DNA of 64,000 nt from Rhizobium rhododendri (lineage in GTDB: Bacteria > Pseudomonadota > Alphaproteobacteria > Rhizobiales > Rhizobiaceae), in assembly GCF_007000325.2 (NCBI RefSeq), contig NZ_CP117267.1:2046001-2110000 (forward strand). Reading direction: 5' to 3'. The translations under genes were made by a program, and so were the position numbers. The stretch's first letter is position 1. Each line of letters opens with the position of its first letter. Shown in pieces: positions 51,783-61,888 of this stretch. The notes under the pieces are model-generated. The model saw only the letters and a program-made list of their open reading frames with translations, made no database searches and was not told the DNA's origin.

Positions 51783-53432
51783 TCACACCAGCCCGCAAAA
51801 CACATCCATCGCCTCCAGCGTCACTGTCGTCGGTGTCGATTTCGGGTTGAAGCCGGGCATCGGCATGGCAGCCTTGACCGTCAGCCCCTGTGGCAGCGAA
51901 AGTTCGATCATCGTCCGTCCGAGATTGAAAACGAAGACCAGCGTTTCGCCATTCTTTTCCCGCGTGAAGGCGAGCACATCCTCGTTTGTGGCGAGGAAAG
52001 TCAGGTCGCCGTCGAACAGCATCGGGTGCTGTCGTCGGAATGCCAGCGTCTGGCGATAGTGGGCGAGCACGGAAGAGCCATCCTCCTCCTGCCGGTCGAC
52101 CGCCAGTGTCGCATGCTGGTATGGCACCGGCAGCCACGACTTCTCCGCTGTCGAGAAGCCCGCATGAACGCTGGCCGCTTCCCAGGGCATGGGCGTCCGG
52201 CATCCGTCGCGCCCCTTGAAGGCCGGCCAGAAGCGGATGCCGTAGGGATCTCGCAGGTCCTCAAAGGCAAGGTCGGCTTCGGGTAGTCCGAGCTCCTCAC
52301 CCTGATAGAGGCAGATCGAGCCCCGCAAAGTCGCGAGCAGCGAGATCGCAAGTTTTGCGACACGAGCCCGCTCGGCCTCCGTCTCGGCAAAACGGCTGGC
52401 ATGGCGAACGACGTCGTGGTTGGAGAACGCCCAGCAGACCCAGCCGTCGGTAACGCTCTCCTGGAAGGCGCTGACGCAGCGACGGAAATGCGCCGGCGTG
52501 AATTCCGGCCCGAGCAGGTCGAACGTGTAGCACATGTGCAGCTTGTCGCCGCCGGACGTATAGGCAGCCAGCGTCTGCAACGAGCGGGCGCCATCGCCGA
52601 CCTCGCCGACGGTCGCGCGGTTCTCATAGGTGTCGAGCAGCGCTCGCAGCCGCTTCAGGAAGCCGATATTTTCCGGCTGCGTCTTGTCATAAAGGTGGCT
52701 CTGCATGCCGTAGGGATTGGTATCGGGAGCATCCAGACCGGCGGCATCGTCGCTCGGCAAGGCCGGCGGATTGTCGCGCAGTTGCTTGTCGCAGAAGTAG
52801 TAGTTCACCGTATCCAGACGAAATCCGTCGACACCGCGGTCGAGCCAGAATTTGACGGCGGCAAGCACCGCATCCTGGACACGCGGGTTGTGGAAATTGA
52901 GATCCGGCTGCGAGGTCAGAAAATTGTGCTGGTAGTACTGGCGGCGGATACCATCCCACTCCCAGCCGGGGCCGCCGAAAATCGACAGCCAGTTGTTCGG
53001 CGCCGTGCCGTCTGGCTTGGGGTTGGCCCAGACGTACCAGTCGGCTTTCGGATTGTCGCGGCTCGTGCGGCTTTCGACGAACCAGGGATGGACGTCCGAT
53101 GTATGAGAGATCACCTGGTCGATAATCACCTTGATCCCGAGTGCATGGGCGGCGGTCATCATCTCGTCGAAATCGGCCAATGTCCCGAAAATCGGGTCGA
53201 CATCGCAATAGTCGGAGACATCGTACCCCATGTCTGCCATCGGCGAGGTGAAGAACGGCGCCAGCCAGATCGCGTCTACCCCGAGCGAGGCGATGTAGGG
53301 CAAACGCAGCGTGATGCCCTTGATGTCGCCAAGTCCGTCGCTGTTGGTATCCTGGAAGGATCGCGGATAGACCTGATAGATTACCGCACCACGCCACCAG
53401 TCCTTCGCCGCCGTTCCGCTCGTTGAATTCAT
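51783..53432 (-). CDS. Alpha-glucosidase (GH13)
   Basis: A 549-aa GH13 enzyme that cleaves alpha-glucosides such as maltose, trehalulose or sucrose-like sugars. The (beta/alpha)8 barrel shows VYPRSFQDTNSDGLGDIKGI, the nucleophile Asp in GFRLDTVNYYF, the acid/base Glu in ATVGEVGD and the transition-state Asp in FSNHDVVRH. There is no signal peptide, so it acts in the cytosol on imported sugar. It is divergent from the opp operon. Start ATG 53432 is used because upstream residues are not conserved-like. Confidence 0.92.
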   Translation of the reverse strand: MNSTSGTAAKDWWRGAVIYQVYPRSFQDTNSDGLGDIKGITLRLPYIASLGVDAIWLAPFFTSPMADMGYDVSDYCDVDPIFGTLADFDEMMTAAHALGIKVIIDQVISHTSDVHPWFVESRTSRDNPKADWYVWANPKPDGTAPNNWLSIFGGPGWEWDGIRRQYYQHNFLTSQPDLNFHNPRVQDAVLAAVKFWLDRGVDGFRLDTVNYYFCDKQLRDNPPALPSDDAAGLDAPDTNPYGMQSHLYDKTQPENIGFLKRLRALLDTYENRATVGEVGDGARSLQTLAAYTSGGDKLHMCYTFDLLGPEFTPAHFRRCVSAFQESVTDGWVCWAFSNHDVVRHASRFAETEAERARVAKLAISLLATLRGSICLYQGEELGLPEADLAFEDLRDPYGIRFWPAFKGRDGCRTPMPWEAASVHAGFSTAEKSWLPVPYQHATLAVDRQEEDGSSVLAHYRQTLAFRRQHPMLFDGDLTFLATNEDVLAFTREKNGETLVFVFNLGRTMIELSLPQGLTVKAAMPMPGFNPKSTPTTVTLEAMDVFCGLV

Positions 53433-53719
53433 GTAACAATGCGCCTTCGCTTCAATATCCAGGTGTGTCCGCACACTAGCCTGCGGCCGCAAAATTACAA
53501 ATCGAAACAATCGCGCTGGTGAATTCCCATCCCAGAACGGTTCGTTAAAGCAACAGAAACGCCGTCCACAGACAAATGCATGTCGTTTTCCATATCGCGG
53601 TTTTAGGGGTTGAATCGTCGGTAGGCTGCGATACGTTGCGCTCTTGCTTGCGTGACCAGTTCACCTGCGGGAACAAGAACGACCTTGCTAACAAGGCGAA
53701 CATAGAAAGATCGGCTTCC

Positions 53720-55300
53720 ATGACATATCTGACCAAGGTATTTTACGCGTCCGCGCTCGTCGGATCGCTATTGTCCCTGTCGGCGCATGCCGCCACGCTC
53801 AACGTCCAGAACGGTGGCGATCCCCAGTCGCTCGATCCGCAAAAGATGTCCAGCGACTACGAGAACCGCATTGCCGGCGACATCTTCGAGGGCCTCACCA
53901 CCGAAGACGCCAAGGACAACGCCATCCCGGGCCAGGCCGAAAGCTGGACGATTTCTCCGGATGGCAAGGTTTATACGTTTAAGCTGCGCGACGGCATCAA
54001 GTGGTCCGATGGCCAGCCGGTAACGGCAGAGGACTTCGTCTTCGCCTTCCAGCGCCTCGTCGATCCCAAGAACGCTGCCGAATACGCCTACCTGCAGTTC
54101 ACCATCAAGAACGCCGAGAAGATCAACAAGGGTGAGATCACCGATTTCAGCCAGCTCGGCGTCAAGGCCATCGACCCGAAGACCCTCGAGATCACCCTCG
54201 ACAACGCAACCCCCTATTTCCTCAATGCGCTGACGCACTACACCGCCTATCCTCTCCCCAAGCACGTCATCGACGCCAAGGGCGCCGACTGGGTCAAGAT
54301 CGGCAACATCGTCACCAACGGCCCATACAAGCCGACGGAATGGGTCCCGGGCTCCTATGTCACGACGGTCAAGAACGATCAGTACTGGGATGCCAAGAAC
54401 GTCAAGATCGATGGCGTGAAGTTCTTCGTCATGGAAGACCAGTCGGCCGCTCTCAAGCGTTACCGCGCCGGCGAATTCGACATCCTGACGTCCTTCCCTG
54501 CAGACCAGTACCAGTGGCTGAAGACCAACATGCCCGGCCAGGCGCACGTTGTGCCGTTCCTCGGCACCTACTATTACGTCGTCAACGCCACCAAGCCTCC
54601 GTTCAACGACAAGCGCGTCCGCCAGGCCCTGTCGATGGCCGTCAACCGCGAAGTCATCGGCCCGAAGGTTCTCGGCACCGGCGAACTGCCGATGTATTCC
54701 TGGGTGCCGCCGGGCACCGCCCATTACGGTGAGCCGGCCCAGATCAAGTGGAAGGACGAGCCCTACGCCCAGAAGGTCGAGGAAGCCAAGAAGCTGCTGA
54801 AGGAAGCAGGCTTCGGCCCGGACCATCCGCTGCACGCCCAGCTCCGCTATAACACCAACGACAACCACAAGCGCATCGCTGCCGCGATCGCCTCCATGTG
54901 GAAGCCGCTCGGCGTCGAAATCGAGCTCTACAACACCGAGACCAAGGTGCATTACGACGAGATGCAGCACGGCAAGGTCGAAATCGGCCGCGCCGGCTGG
55001 CTCGCCGACTACAATGACCCGATCAACTTCCTCAACCTCCTGTCGACGGGCGTCGACATGAACTACGGCCGCTGGAGCAATGCGGAATACGATGCGCTGC
55101 TCAAGCAGGGGAATGCGGAGACCGATCTCGACAAGCGTGCTGCCCTGTTCAAGCAGGCCGAGCAGATCGCGCTCGACGACAGCGCTGCGATCCCGATCTA
55201 CTACTATGTGTCGCAGAGCGTGGTGTCGCCGAAGATCGCTGGATATGAAGACAATATCCAGGACATCCACCGTACCCGCTGGCTGTCAATCAAAGAGTAA
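53720..55300 (+). CDS. oppA: Oligopeptide ABC transporter binding protein
   Basis: A 526-aa family 5 solute-binding protein. The signal peptide spans residues 1-24 (ASALVGSLLSLSAHA). The OppA pattern follows: NVQNGGDPQSLDPQKMSSDYENRIAGDIFEGL, LRDGIKWSDGQPVTAEDFVFAFQRL, FNDKRVRQALSMAVNR. It captures peptides in the periplasm for OppBCDF. The true start is the ATG before the signal peptide, not the open frame from 53576. A stem-loop separates it from oppB. Confidence 0.94.
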   Translation: MTYLTKVFYASALVGSLLSLSAHAATLNVQNGGDPQSLDPQKMSSDYENRIAGDIFEGLTTEDAKDNAIPGQAESWTISPDGKVYTFKLRDGIKWSDGQPVTAEDFVFAFQRLVDPKNAAEYAYLQFTIKNAEKINKGEITDFSQLGVKAIDPKTLEITLDNATPYFLNALTHYTAYPLPKHVIDAKGADWVKIGNIVTNGPYKPTEWVPGSYVTTVKNDQYWDAKNVKIDGVKFFVMEDQSAALKRYRAGEFDILTSFPADQYQWLKTNMPGQAHVVPFLGTYYYVVNATKPPFNDKRVRQALSMAVNREVIGPKVLGTGELPMYSWVPPGTAHYGEPAQIKWKDEPYAQKVEEAKKLLKEAGFGPDHPLHAQLRYNTNDNHKRIAAAIASMWKPLGVEIELYNTETKVHYDEMQHGKVEIGRAGWLADYNDPINFLNLLSTGVDMNYGRWSNAEYDALLKQGNAETDLDKRAALFKQAEQIALDDSAAIPIYYYVSQSVVSPKIAGYEDNIQDIHRTRWLSIKE

Positions 55301-55308
55301 GGGACACG

Positions 55309-55337
55309 GGCTCCCTTTGGCCTTGCCGGAGGGAGCC
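55309..55337 (+). repeat. Intercistronic stem-loop between oppA and oppB
   Basis: GGCTCCCT pairs perfectly with AGGGAGCC (8 bp, 13-nt loop), starting 9 nt after the oppA stop and ending 12 nt before the oppB ATG. There is no U-run. Such loops often stabilise the upstream binding-protein message so that it is made in excess over the permeases. Confidence 0.6.
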
Positions 55338-55348
55338 TATCCACGCCC

Positions 55349-56272
55349 ATGATCAAATATGCATTCCGTCGCCTTTTATCGACAATCCCAGTCATGTGGA
55401 TTGCCGTGACACTGAGCTTTTTCGTCCTGCGCCTGGCGCCGGGCGGGCCCTTCGATGGCGAGCGCCCTTTGCCGCCCGTCATCCTGAAAAATCTGGCGGC
55501 TCATTACAACCTCGATAAGCCGCTGATCGAGCAGTACTTCATCTACATGTACGACGTCCTCCACGGCGATCTCGGCCCCTCCTTTGCCAACCAGGACTTC
55601 ACTGTCACCCAGCAGATCATGTCCGGCCTGCCTTATACACTGACCATCGGCAGCATCGCTTTTGTCGTCGCCGTGCTGGTCGGCGTTCTCGTCGGCTGTC
55701 TCGGGGCGCTGTACCAGAACCGGCAGGCCGATTACTGGCTCGGCGGCACCCTGCTGATCGGCCTCGTTCTCCCCGGCTTCCTGATCGCGCCGATCCTGCA
55801 ACTGCTGTTCGGCATCAAGCTCGGAATCCTGCCCGTCGGCGGCTGGGGCGACGGCTCGATCAAGTTCCTGATCCTGCCCGTCACGGTCCTGTCGCTGCCC
55901 CACGCGGCGCGGATATCGCGGCTGATGCGCGGCTCGATGATCGAGGTGATGAACCAGAACTTCATCCGCACTGCCAAGGCAAAAGGCATCGGTCCGAGGC
56001 TAACGGTCATGCGTCACGCGCTGAAACCAGCCCTGATGCCGGTCATATCCTATCTCGGCCCGGCGGCCAGCTACCTGCTGACCGGATCGCTGGTGGTTGA
56101 AAGCATCTTCGGCCTGCCCGGCATCGGCCGCTACTTCATCACGGCCGCGCTCAACCGCGACTACGGCATGGTTCTCGGCACGGTGATTTTCTACATGGCG
56201 CTGATCGTCGTGCTCAACCTGCTCGTTGATATCGTCTACGCCTGGCTTGACCCGAAAGTGAGAACCCAATGA
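55349..56272 (+). CDS. oppB: Oligopeptide ABC transporter permease
   Basis: A 307-aa inner-membrane permease with about six helices. It has the OppB N-terminus (FRRLLSTIPVMWIAVTLSFFVLRLAPGGPFDGER) and the EAA loop as FIRTAKAKGIGPRLTVMRHALKPALMPVISYLGP. Its TGA overlaps the oppC ATG (ATGA). Confidence 0.95.
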   Translation: MIKYAFRRLLSTIPVMWIAVTLSFFVLRLAPGGPFDGERPLPPVILKNLAAHYNLDKPLIEQYFIYMYDVLHGDLGPSFANQDFTVTQQIMSGLPYTLTIGSIAFVVAVLVGVLVGCLGALYQNRQADYWLGGTLLIGLVLPGFLIAPILQLLFGIKLGILPVGGWGDGSIKFLILPVTVLSLPHAARISRLMRGSMIEVMNQNFIRTAKAKGIGPRLTVMRHALKPALMPVISYLGPAASYLLTGSLVVESIFGLPGIGRYFITAALNRDYGMVLGTVIFYMALIVVLNLLVDIVYAWLDPKVRTQ

Positions 56273-57186
56273 TCCTCAATCTCGCTCGCCGCGAACAGCT
56301 GGAAGAGGAATTGCGGGCTGCAGAAGGATTGGCTCCCGAAAGCCGGTCGCTGACCCGCGACGCCATGCGCCGGCTGCTGCGCAACAAGGCTGCTGCCATT
56401 TCCCTCGTGGTGCTGACGCTGCTGATCCTGGCTGCCCTCATCGCCCCCGCCCTCATTCCGTACGGCTATGAGGATCCCGATTGGGCAGCCTTCCGCACGC
56501 CTCCGGATTTCGCCAGCGGCCATTATTTCGGCACCGACCAGAACGGCCGCGATCTGCTTGCGCGCACCCTCTACGGCACGCGCGTTTCGCTCGCCGTGGC
56601 GTTGGTCGCCACCCTCGTCTCGGTGATCATCGGCGTCCTCTACGGCGCCGTGTCAGGCTATTTCGGCGGCAAGCTGGACAGCATCATGATGCGCTTCGTC
56701 GACATCATGTACGCCCTTCCCTACATCCTCTTCGTCATCCTGCTGATGGTGATCTTCGGCCGCAACGTCTACTTGTTGTTTGCCGCCATCGGCGCGCTGG
56801 AATGGCTGACCATGGCCCGCATCGTGCGCGGCCAGACGCTGTCGCTGAAGCACCGCGAATTCATCGAGGCGGCACGGGCATCCGGCCAGCGGCCGTTCAA
56901 GATCATCCTGAAACACATTGTGCCCAACCTGGTCGGCCCGGTCGTCATCTATGCCGCCCTGACCGTGCCGGAAATCATCGCGACGGAGAGCTTTCTGTCC
57001 TATCTCGGTTTCGGCGTGCAGGAGCCGCTGACGTCGCTCGGAACGCTGATTGCCGACGGCACCAACTCGATGGAAACCGATCCCTGGCTGCTCGCCTTTC
57101 CCGCCGTCTTCCTCGTCGCCCTCCTGATGAGCCTGCTTTTCATCGGCGACGGCCTGCGCGACGCATTCGACCCGAAGGACCGCTGA
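56269..57186 (+). CDS. oppC: Oligopeptide ABC transporter permease
   Basis: A 305-aa second permease subunit. It has a cytosolic N-terminal tail, then helix 1 (AISLVVLTLLILAALIAPAL), GTDQNGRDLLARTLYGTRVSLAVALVATL and the EAA loop (FIEAARASGQRPFKIILKHIVPNLVGPVVI). It is followed after 1 nt by oppD. Confidence 0.95.
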   Translation: MILNLARREQLEEELRAAEGLAPESRSLTRDAMRRLLRNKAAAISLVVLTLLILAALIAPALIPYGYEDPDWAAFRTPPDFASGHYFGTDQNGRDLLARTLYGTRVSLAVALVATLVSVIIGVLYGAVSGYFGGKLDSIMMRFVDIMYALPYILFVILLMVIFGRNVYLLFAAIGALEWLTMARIVRGQTLSLKHREFIEAARASGQRPFKIILKHIVPNLVGPVVIYAALTVPEIIATESFLSYLGFGVQEPLTSLGTLIADGTNSMETDPWLLAFPAVFLVALLMSLLFIGDGLRDAFDPKDR

Positions 57187-57187
57187 C

Positions 57188-58190
<1,003 letters not shown>

Positions 58191-58198
<8 letters not shown>

Positions 58199-59183
58199 AC
58201 AGACCCTGCTCAAGGTCGAGCACCTCACGACCCAGTTCGAGATCCCGTCGAAATCCTTCTTCAAGCCGGCTACCATGCTGACGGCCGTCAACGACGTCAG
58301 CTTCGAGCTCAAGGCTGGCCGGACTCTCGGCATCGTCGGCGAATCCGGTTGCGGCAAGTCGACCCTCGGCCGCTCCATCCTGCGCCTGATCCACGCGCAG
58401 AAGGGCCGCATCCTCTGGCAGGGCAAGAGCCTGCTCGACCTGTCGAGCGAGGAGATGCGCGCCGCCCGTCGCGACATGCAGATCATCTTCCAGGACCCGA
58501 TCGCCTCGCTCGATCCGCGCATGACCGTCGGCGACATCATTGCCGAGCCGCTGACCGTGTTCGAGCCGAAGCTCAGCCGCGCAGAACGGCAGGACCGCGT
58601 CCGCGAGATCATGGCCGCCGTCGGCCTGGTGCCCGAAATGATCAACCGCTACTCGCATGAATTCTCCGGCGGCCAGGCGCAGCGCATCGGCATCGCGCGG
58701 GCCGTTGTCACCCGCCCGAAACTGATCATCTGCGACGAGCCGGTTTCAGCCCTCGACGTCTCCATCCAGGGCCAGGTGATCTCGCTGCTGCGCAAGTTGC
58801 GCAAGGAATTCGGACTGACGCTGATCTTCATCAGCCACGACCTCTCGGTCGTTCGGCTGATCTCGGACGACGTACTGGTCCTCTATCTCGGCCGCATCGT
58901 CGAAGCCGGCGATTGCGCCACGGTGTTCCAGCGTCCGGCCCATCCCTATACCCAGGCGCTGTTCTCGGCCGCCCCCGTGCCGGACCCAAAGGTCGCCCGC
59001 ACCCGCAAGCGCATCCGCCTGCAGGGCGATCCGCCGTCGCCGATGAACCCGCCGCCCGGCTGCGTTTTCGAGCCGCGCTGCTGGAAAGCCACCGATATCT
59101 GTCGCACTGCCATGCCGGCGACAGAGCCTGTCCGCCCCGGCCAGACTGCCGCCTGTTATCACATGGATAGCCCGGAAAACTGA
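58191..59183 (+). CDS. oppF: Oligopeptide ABC transporter ATPase
   Basis: A 330-aa ATPase. Walker A is GESGCGKSTLGRS, the signature is FSGGQAQRIGIARA, and Walker B is LIICDEPVSALDV. The family C-terminus (PPPGCVFEPRCWKATDICRTAMP) is present. ATG 58191 is chosen from the overlap with oppD. It completes the transporter; a sugar kinase gene lies downstream. Confidence 0.95.
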
Positions 59184-59267
59184 TCGCCGCTTCCGGTGCA
59201 CGGCGGCCTTGCCCGCCCTGCGTCGAAGGCCTACAGCAGGCGCAGGAATGCGATGAGGGAGAGTATC

Positions 59268-60182
59268 GTGGGCGGACATTTTTTGTCGATCGGCGAGTGC
59301 ATGGTGGAACTGTCGCAGGCGGGCAACGGCCTGCTGCGCAAAGGCTTTGCCGGCGACACGTTCAACACCGCCTGGTACGCCAAGGCCTGCCTACCATCGG
59401 ACTGGTCCATCGATTATTTTACGGCCGTCGGTGACGATCCGATGTCGGACGAGATGCTGGCCTTTATGAGCGGCGCCGGGATCGGCACATCCTATATCCG
59501 CCGCATCCGGGGTCGCACTCCGGGCCTCTATCTCATCAATCTGAAGGACGGCGAGCGCACCTTCAGCTACTGGCGCGAATCCTCGGCCGCACGCCAGCTT
59601 GCCGTCGATGGCGACCGTCTGCGCGAAGCCATCGAAGCCTCCGACGTCGTCTATTTCTCCGGCATTACGCTTGCGATACTCGCCCACGACAGCGCCGAAA
59701 CCCTGCTCTCGGAACTGCGCCGCGCCAAGGCGATCGGCAAGCTGGTGGTGTTCGACCCGAACCTGCGCCCAAGGCTTTGGACCAGCCTCGACACCATGCA
59801 CGCAACCATCAGCGAGGGCGCCCGCGCCGCAACGCTTGTCATGCCGAGCTACGACGACGAGGCCGCCCATTTCGGCGACCCATCGATTGCCGCCACCATC
59901 CGCCGCTACCGGCAGCTCGGCGCTCCCCTGGTCGTCGTCAAGGACGGTGCCAAGGGCGTGACCGTCAGCACGGTCGCTGGCGACACCCTGGTCGAAGCCG
60001 AACACGTTGCCGAGGTCATCGACACAACCAGCGCCGGCGACAGCTTCAACGGCGCATTCCTCGCCGAATACCTGAAGAGCAAGGATCTTGTCGCTGCAGC
60101 CCGCTTCGCCGTGAAGATCGCCGCCCGCGTGATCTGCGAGCACGGCGCATTGGTGGAGCGAGAGAAGCTCGGACTTGGTTAA
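59268..60182 (+). CDS. 2-dehydro-3-deoxygluconokinase-type PfkB sugar kinase
   Basis: A 304-aa PfkB-family kinase, probably for KDG. The N-terminus is FLSIGECMVELSQAG. PfkB signature 2, DTTSAGDSFNGAFLAEYL, holds the catalytic Asp. A GTG at 59268 with GAGGGAGA upstream is preferred; ATG 59253 is an alternative with AGGA. It is 84 nt after oppF, perhaps co-transcribed. Its stop overlaps that of the convergent SnoaL-like gene. Confidence 0.87.
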   Translation: MGGHFLSIGECMVELSQAGNGLLRKGFAGDTFNTAWYAKACLPSDWSIDYFTAVGDDPMSDEMLAFMSGAGIGTSYIRRIRGRTPGLYLINLKDGERTFSYWRESSAARQLAVDGDRLREAIEASDVVYFSGITLAILAHDSAETLLSELRRAKAIGKLVVFDPNLRPRLWTSLDTMHATISEGARAATLVMPSYDDEAAHFGDPSIAATIRRYRQLGAPLVVVKDGAKGVTVSTVAGDTLVEAEHVAEVIDTTSAGDSFNGAFLAEYLKSKDLVAAARFAVKIAARVICEHGALVEREKLGLG

Positions 60183-60580
60183 GACGTCTTGCCGTCAAGC
60201 TGCGCCTCAATGGCTGTCTTGTCGATGACCGACCAGACATGCCGGATCTTGTCGTTGCGAAATTCGTAGAAGACGTTTTCCGAAAACGAGACCTTCCGTC
60301 CGTTCACCGCAAGGCCGAGGAACGTTCCCGCTGGCGTGCAGTCGAACTGCAGTCGTGCGGCGATCCTCGGCGGATCGGCGATCAGTAGATCGATGACGAA
60401 TTGCAGGTCGGGTATTTGCCGGAAATCGTTTTCCAGCATCGCGCGATAGCCTGAAAGACCGATCTGCCGGCCATTGTGCTCCACATCGTCGTCAACGAAC
60501 TCACCGAGGAGCGTCCAATCCTGCCTGTTGAGACAGTCGATATAGCCTCGGTAGAGGGTCGCAAGTTCGGCATCGGCCAT
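60179..60580 (-). CDS. SnoaL-like / ester cyclase family protein
   Basis: A 133-aa protein with the NTF2/SnoaL cone fold. Markers are ATLYRGYIDCLNRQDWTLLGEFVDDDVEHNGRQIGLSGYRAMLENDF and FYEFRNDKIRHVWSVIDKTAIEAQL. AAGGAAG lies upstream of ATG 60580. The family includes polyketide cyclases and many proteins of unknown function; no polyketide genes are near. It converges with the sugar kinase. Confidence 0.82.
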   Translation of the reverse strand: MADAELATLYRGYIDCLNRQDWTLLGEFVDDDVEHNGRQIGLSGYRAMLENDFRQIPDLQFVIDLLIADPPRIAARLQFDCTPAGTFLGLAVNGRKVSFSENVFYEFRNDKIRHVWSVIDKTAIEAQLDGKTS

Positions 60581-60766
60581 GAGATTGACTTCCTTTGCGC
60601 ATTCCAGAGTACACCGAAGAGACCTAAAGCTGCATTGCCATCGAAGCAAACCGAAGGGTGTAATATTTTCATCATCGACGGTCGTCACAATGGCTAGGCC
60701 CGGAATCATCGGATGGCGTGGGATGTTCCGCGCCGCCGCGATCGACCGGGATGGAACAGTCGACCC

Positions 60767-61855
60767 ATGCTGCAACGTCTATCGAACATCGCCCCCGGGA
60801 AATCGCCGGCGCCGGACATGGCCCTGGGCGAACGACTGCTCATCGTCACCGATGCCTGGCACCCGCAGGTCAATGGCGTCGTGCGCTCCATCGAGAACAC
60901 CAATCGTGAGCTGACGCGCATGGGCGTCACCGTCTCCATGCTGACGCCAGAGGGGTTTCGCAGCATCCCCTGCCCGACCTATCCGGAGATCAGGCTCTCG
61001 CTTGCAAGCTATCGGCGCGTTGCCGCTGCGATAGAGGCAACGCAGCCATCCTACGTACACATCGCCACGGAAGGTCCGCTGGGGCTGACGGCGCGGCGCT
61101 GGTGCGTGCGCAACGGCATGCAGTTCTCGACCACCTACCACACCCGCTTTCCCGAATATGTCGCAGCCCGCCTGCCGATCCCTAAGTCCTGGCTCTATGC
61201 CTTCATCAGGTGGTTCCACAATGGCGGCTTCGGCTGCATGGTGGCGACACCGAGCCTTGCCGCCGAGCTCAAGGCCAAGGGTGTGCGCAACCTGCTGCCG
61301 TGGAGCCGCGGCATCGATGCGACGCTGTTCAGGCCTCAGGCACAGGAAGATTCGCCCTTCGGCCTGCCCCGGCCGATCTTCATGACCGTCGGGCGCGTCG
61401 CCACGGAGAAAAACCTCCCGGCATTCCTGGATCTCAACCTGCCGGGCTCGAAAGTGGTGGTGGGTGGAGGACCTGATCTGGAGGATCTGAAGAAGCGCTA
61501 CCCGGACGTGCTGTTCACCGGCGCGAAATTCGGCGAAGAACTGGCCAGCGCCTATGCGCAGGGCGATGTCTTCGTCTTTCCATCGGTGACAGACACCTTC
61601 GGCAATACCATTCTCGAAGCGCTTGCGAGCGGCGTTCCGGTCGCAGCCTACCCGGTCACCGGCCCGGCCGATATTCTCGGCGATCATCCGACCGCCGGCG
61701 CCGTCGACAAGGACCTCAGGAGCGCCTGCCTGCGAGCGCTCTCATGCTCGCGAGAGGCCGCCCGCAAACTGGCACTCACCTATTCCTGGGAAGCCGCAAC
61801 GCAGCAGTTCCTCGACAACGTGCGGATCGCAAACGGCAAGATCAGACGGCGCTGA
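60767..61855 (+). CDS. Glycosyltransferase family 4 (GT1-like) protein
   Basis: A 362-aa GT-B glycosyltransferase. The N-terminal acceptor domain has LLIVTDAWHPQVNGVVRSIENTNREL. The C-terminal donor domain has FMTVGRVATEKNLPAFLDL and GDVFVFPSVTDTFGNTILEALASGVPVAAYPVTGP, including the E-x7-E-like donor motif. It resembles mannosyl-/glucosyltransferases of the MgtA/SqdX group that make glycolipids. The start is uncertain: ATG 60767 or ATG 60818, where homology begins. Confidence 0.87.
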   Translation: MLQRLSNIAPGKSPAPDMALGERLLIVTDAWHPQVNGVVRSIENTNRELTRMGVTVSMLTPEGFRSIPCPTYPEIRLSLASYRRVAAAIEATQPSYVHIATEGPLGLTARRWCVRNGMQFSTTYHTRFPEYVAARLPIPKSWLYAFIRWFHNGGFGCMVATPSLAAELKAKGVRNLLPWSRGIDATLFRPQAQEDSPFGLPRPIFMTVGRVATEKNLPAFLDLNLPGSKVVVGGGPDLEDLKKRYPDVLFTGAKFGEELASAYAQGDVFVFPSVTDTFGNTILEALASGVPVAAYPVTGPADILGDHPTAGAVDKDLRSACLRALSCSREAARKLALTYSWEAATQQFLDNVRIANGKIRRR

Positions 61856-61888
61856 GGACCGACGCAGAGGCGCACCGGTCCCGAAGGA

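Noticed and set aside
53768..55270. 500-codon open frame antisense to oppA
   Set aside because: It is a reverse-frame shadow of oppA, with no recognisable domain and no ribosome-binding site.
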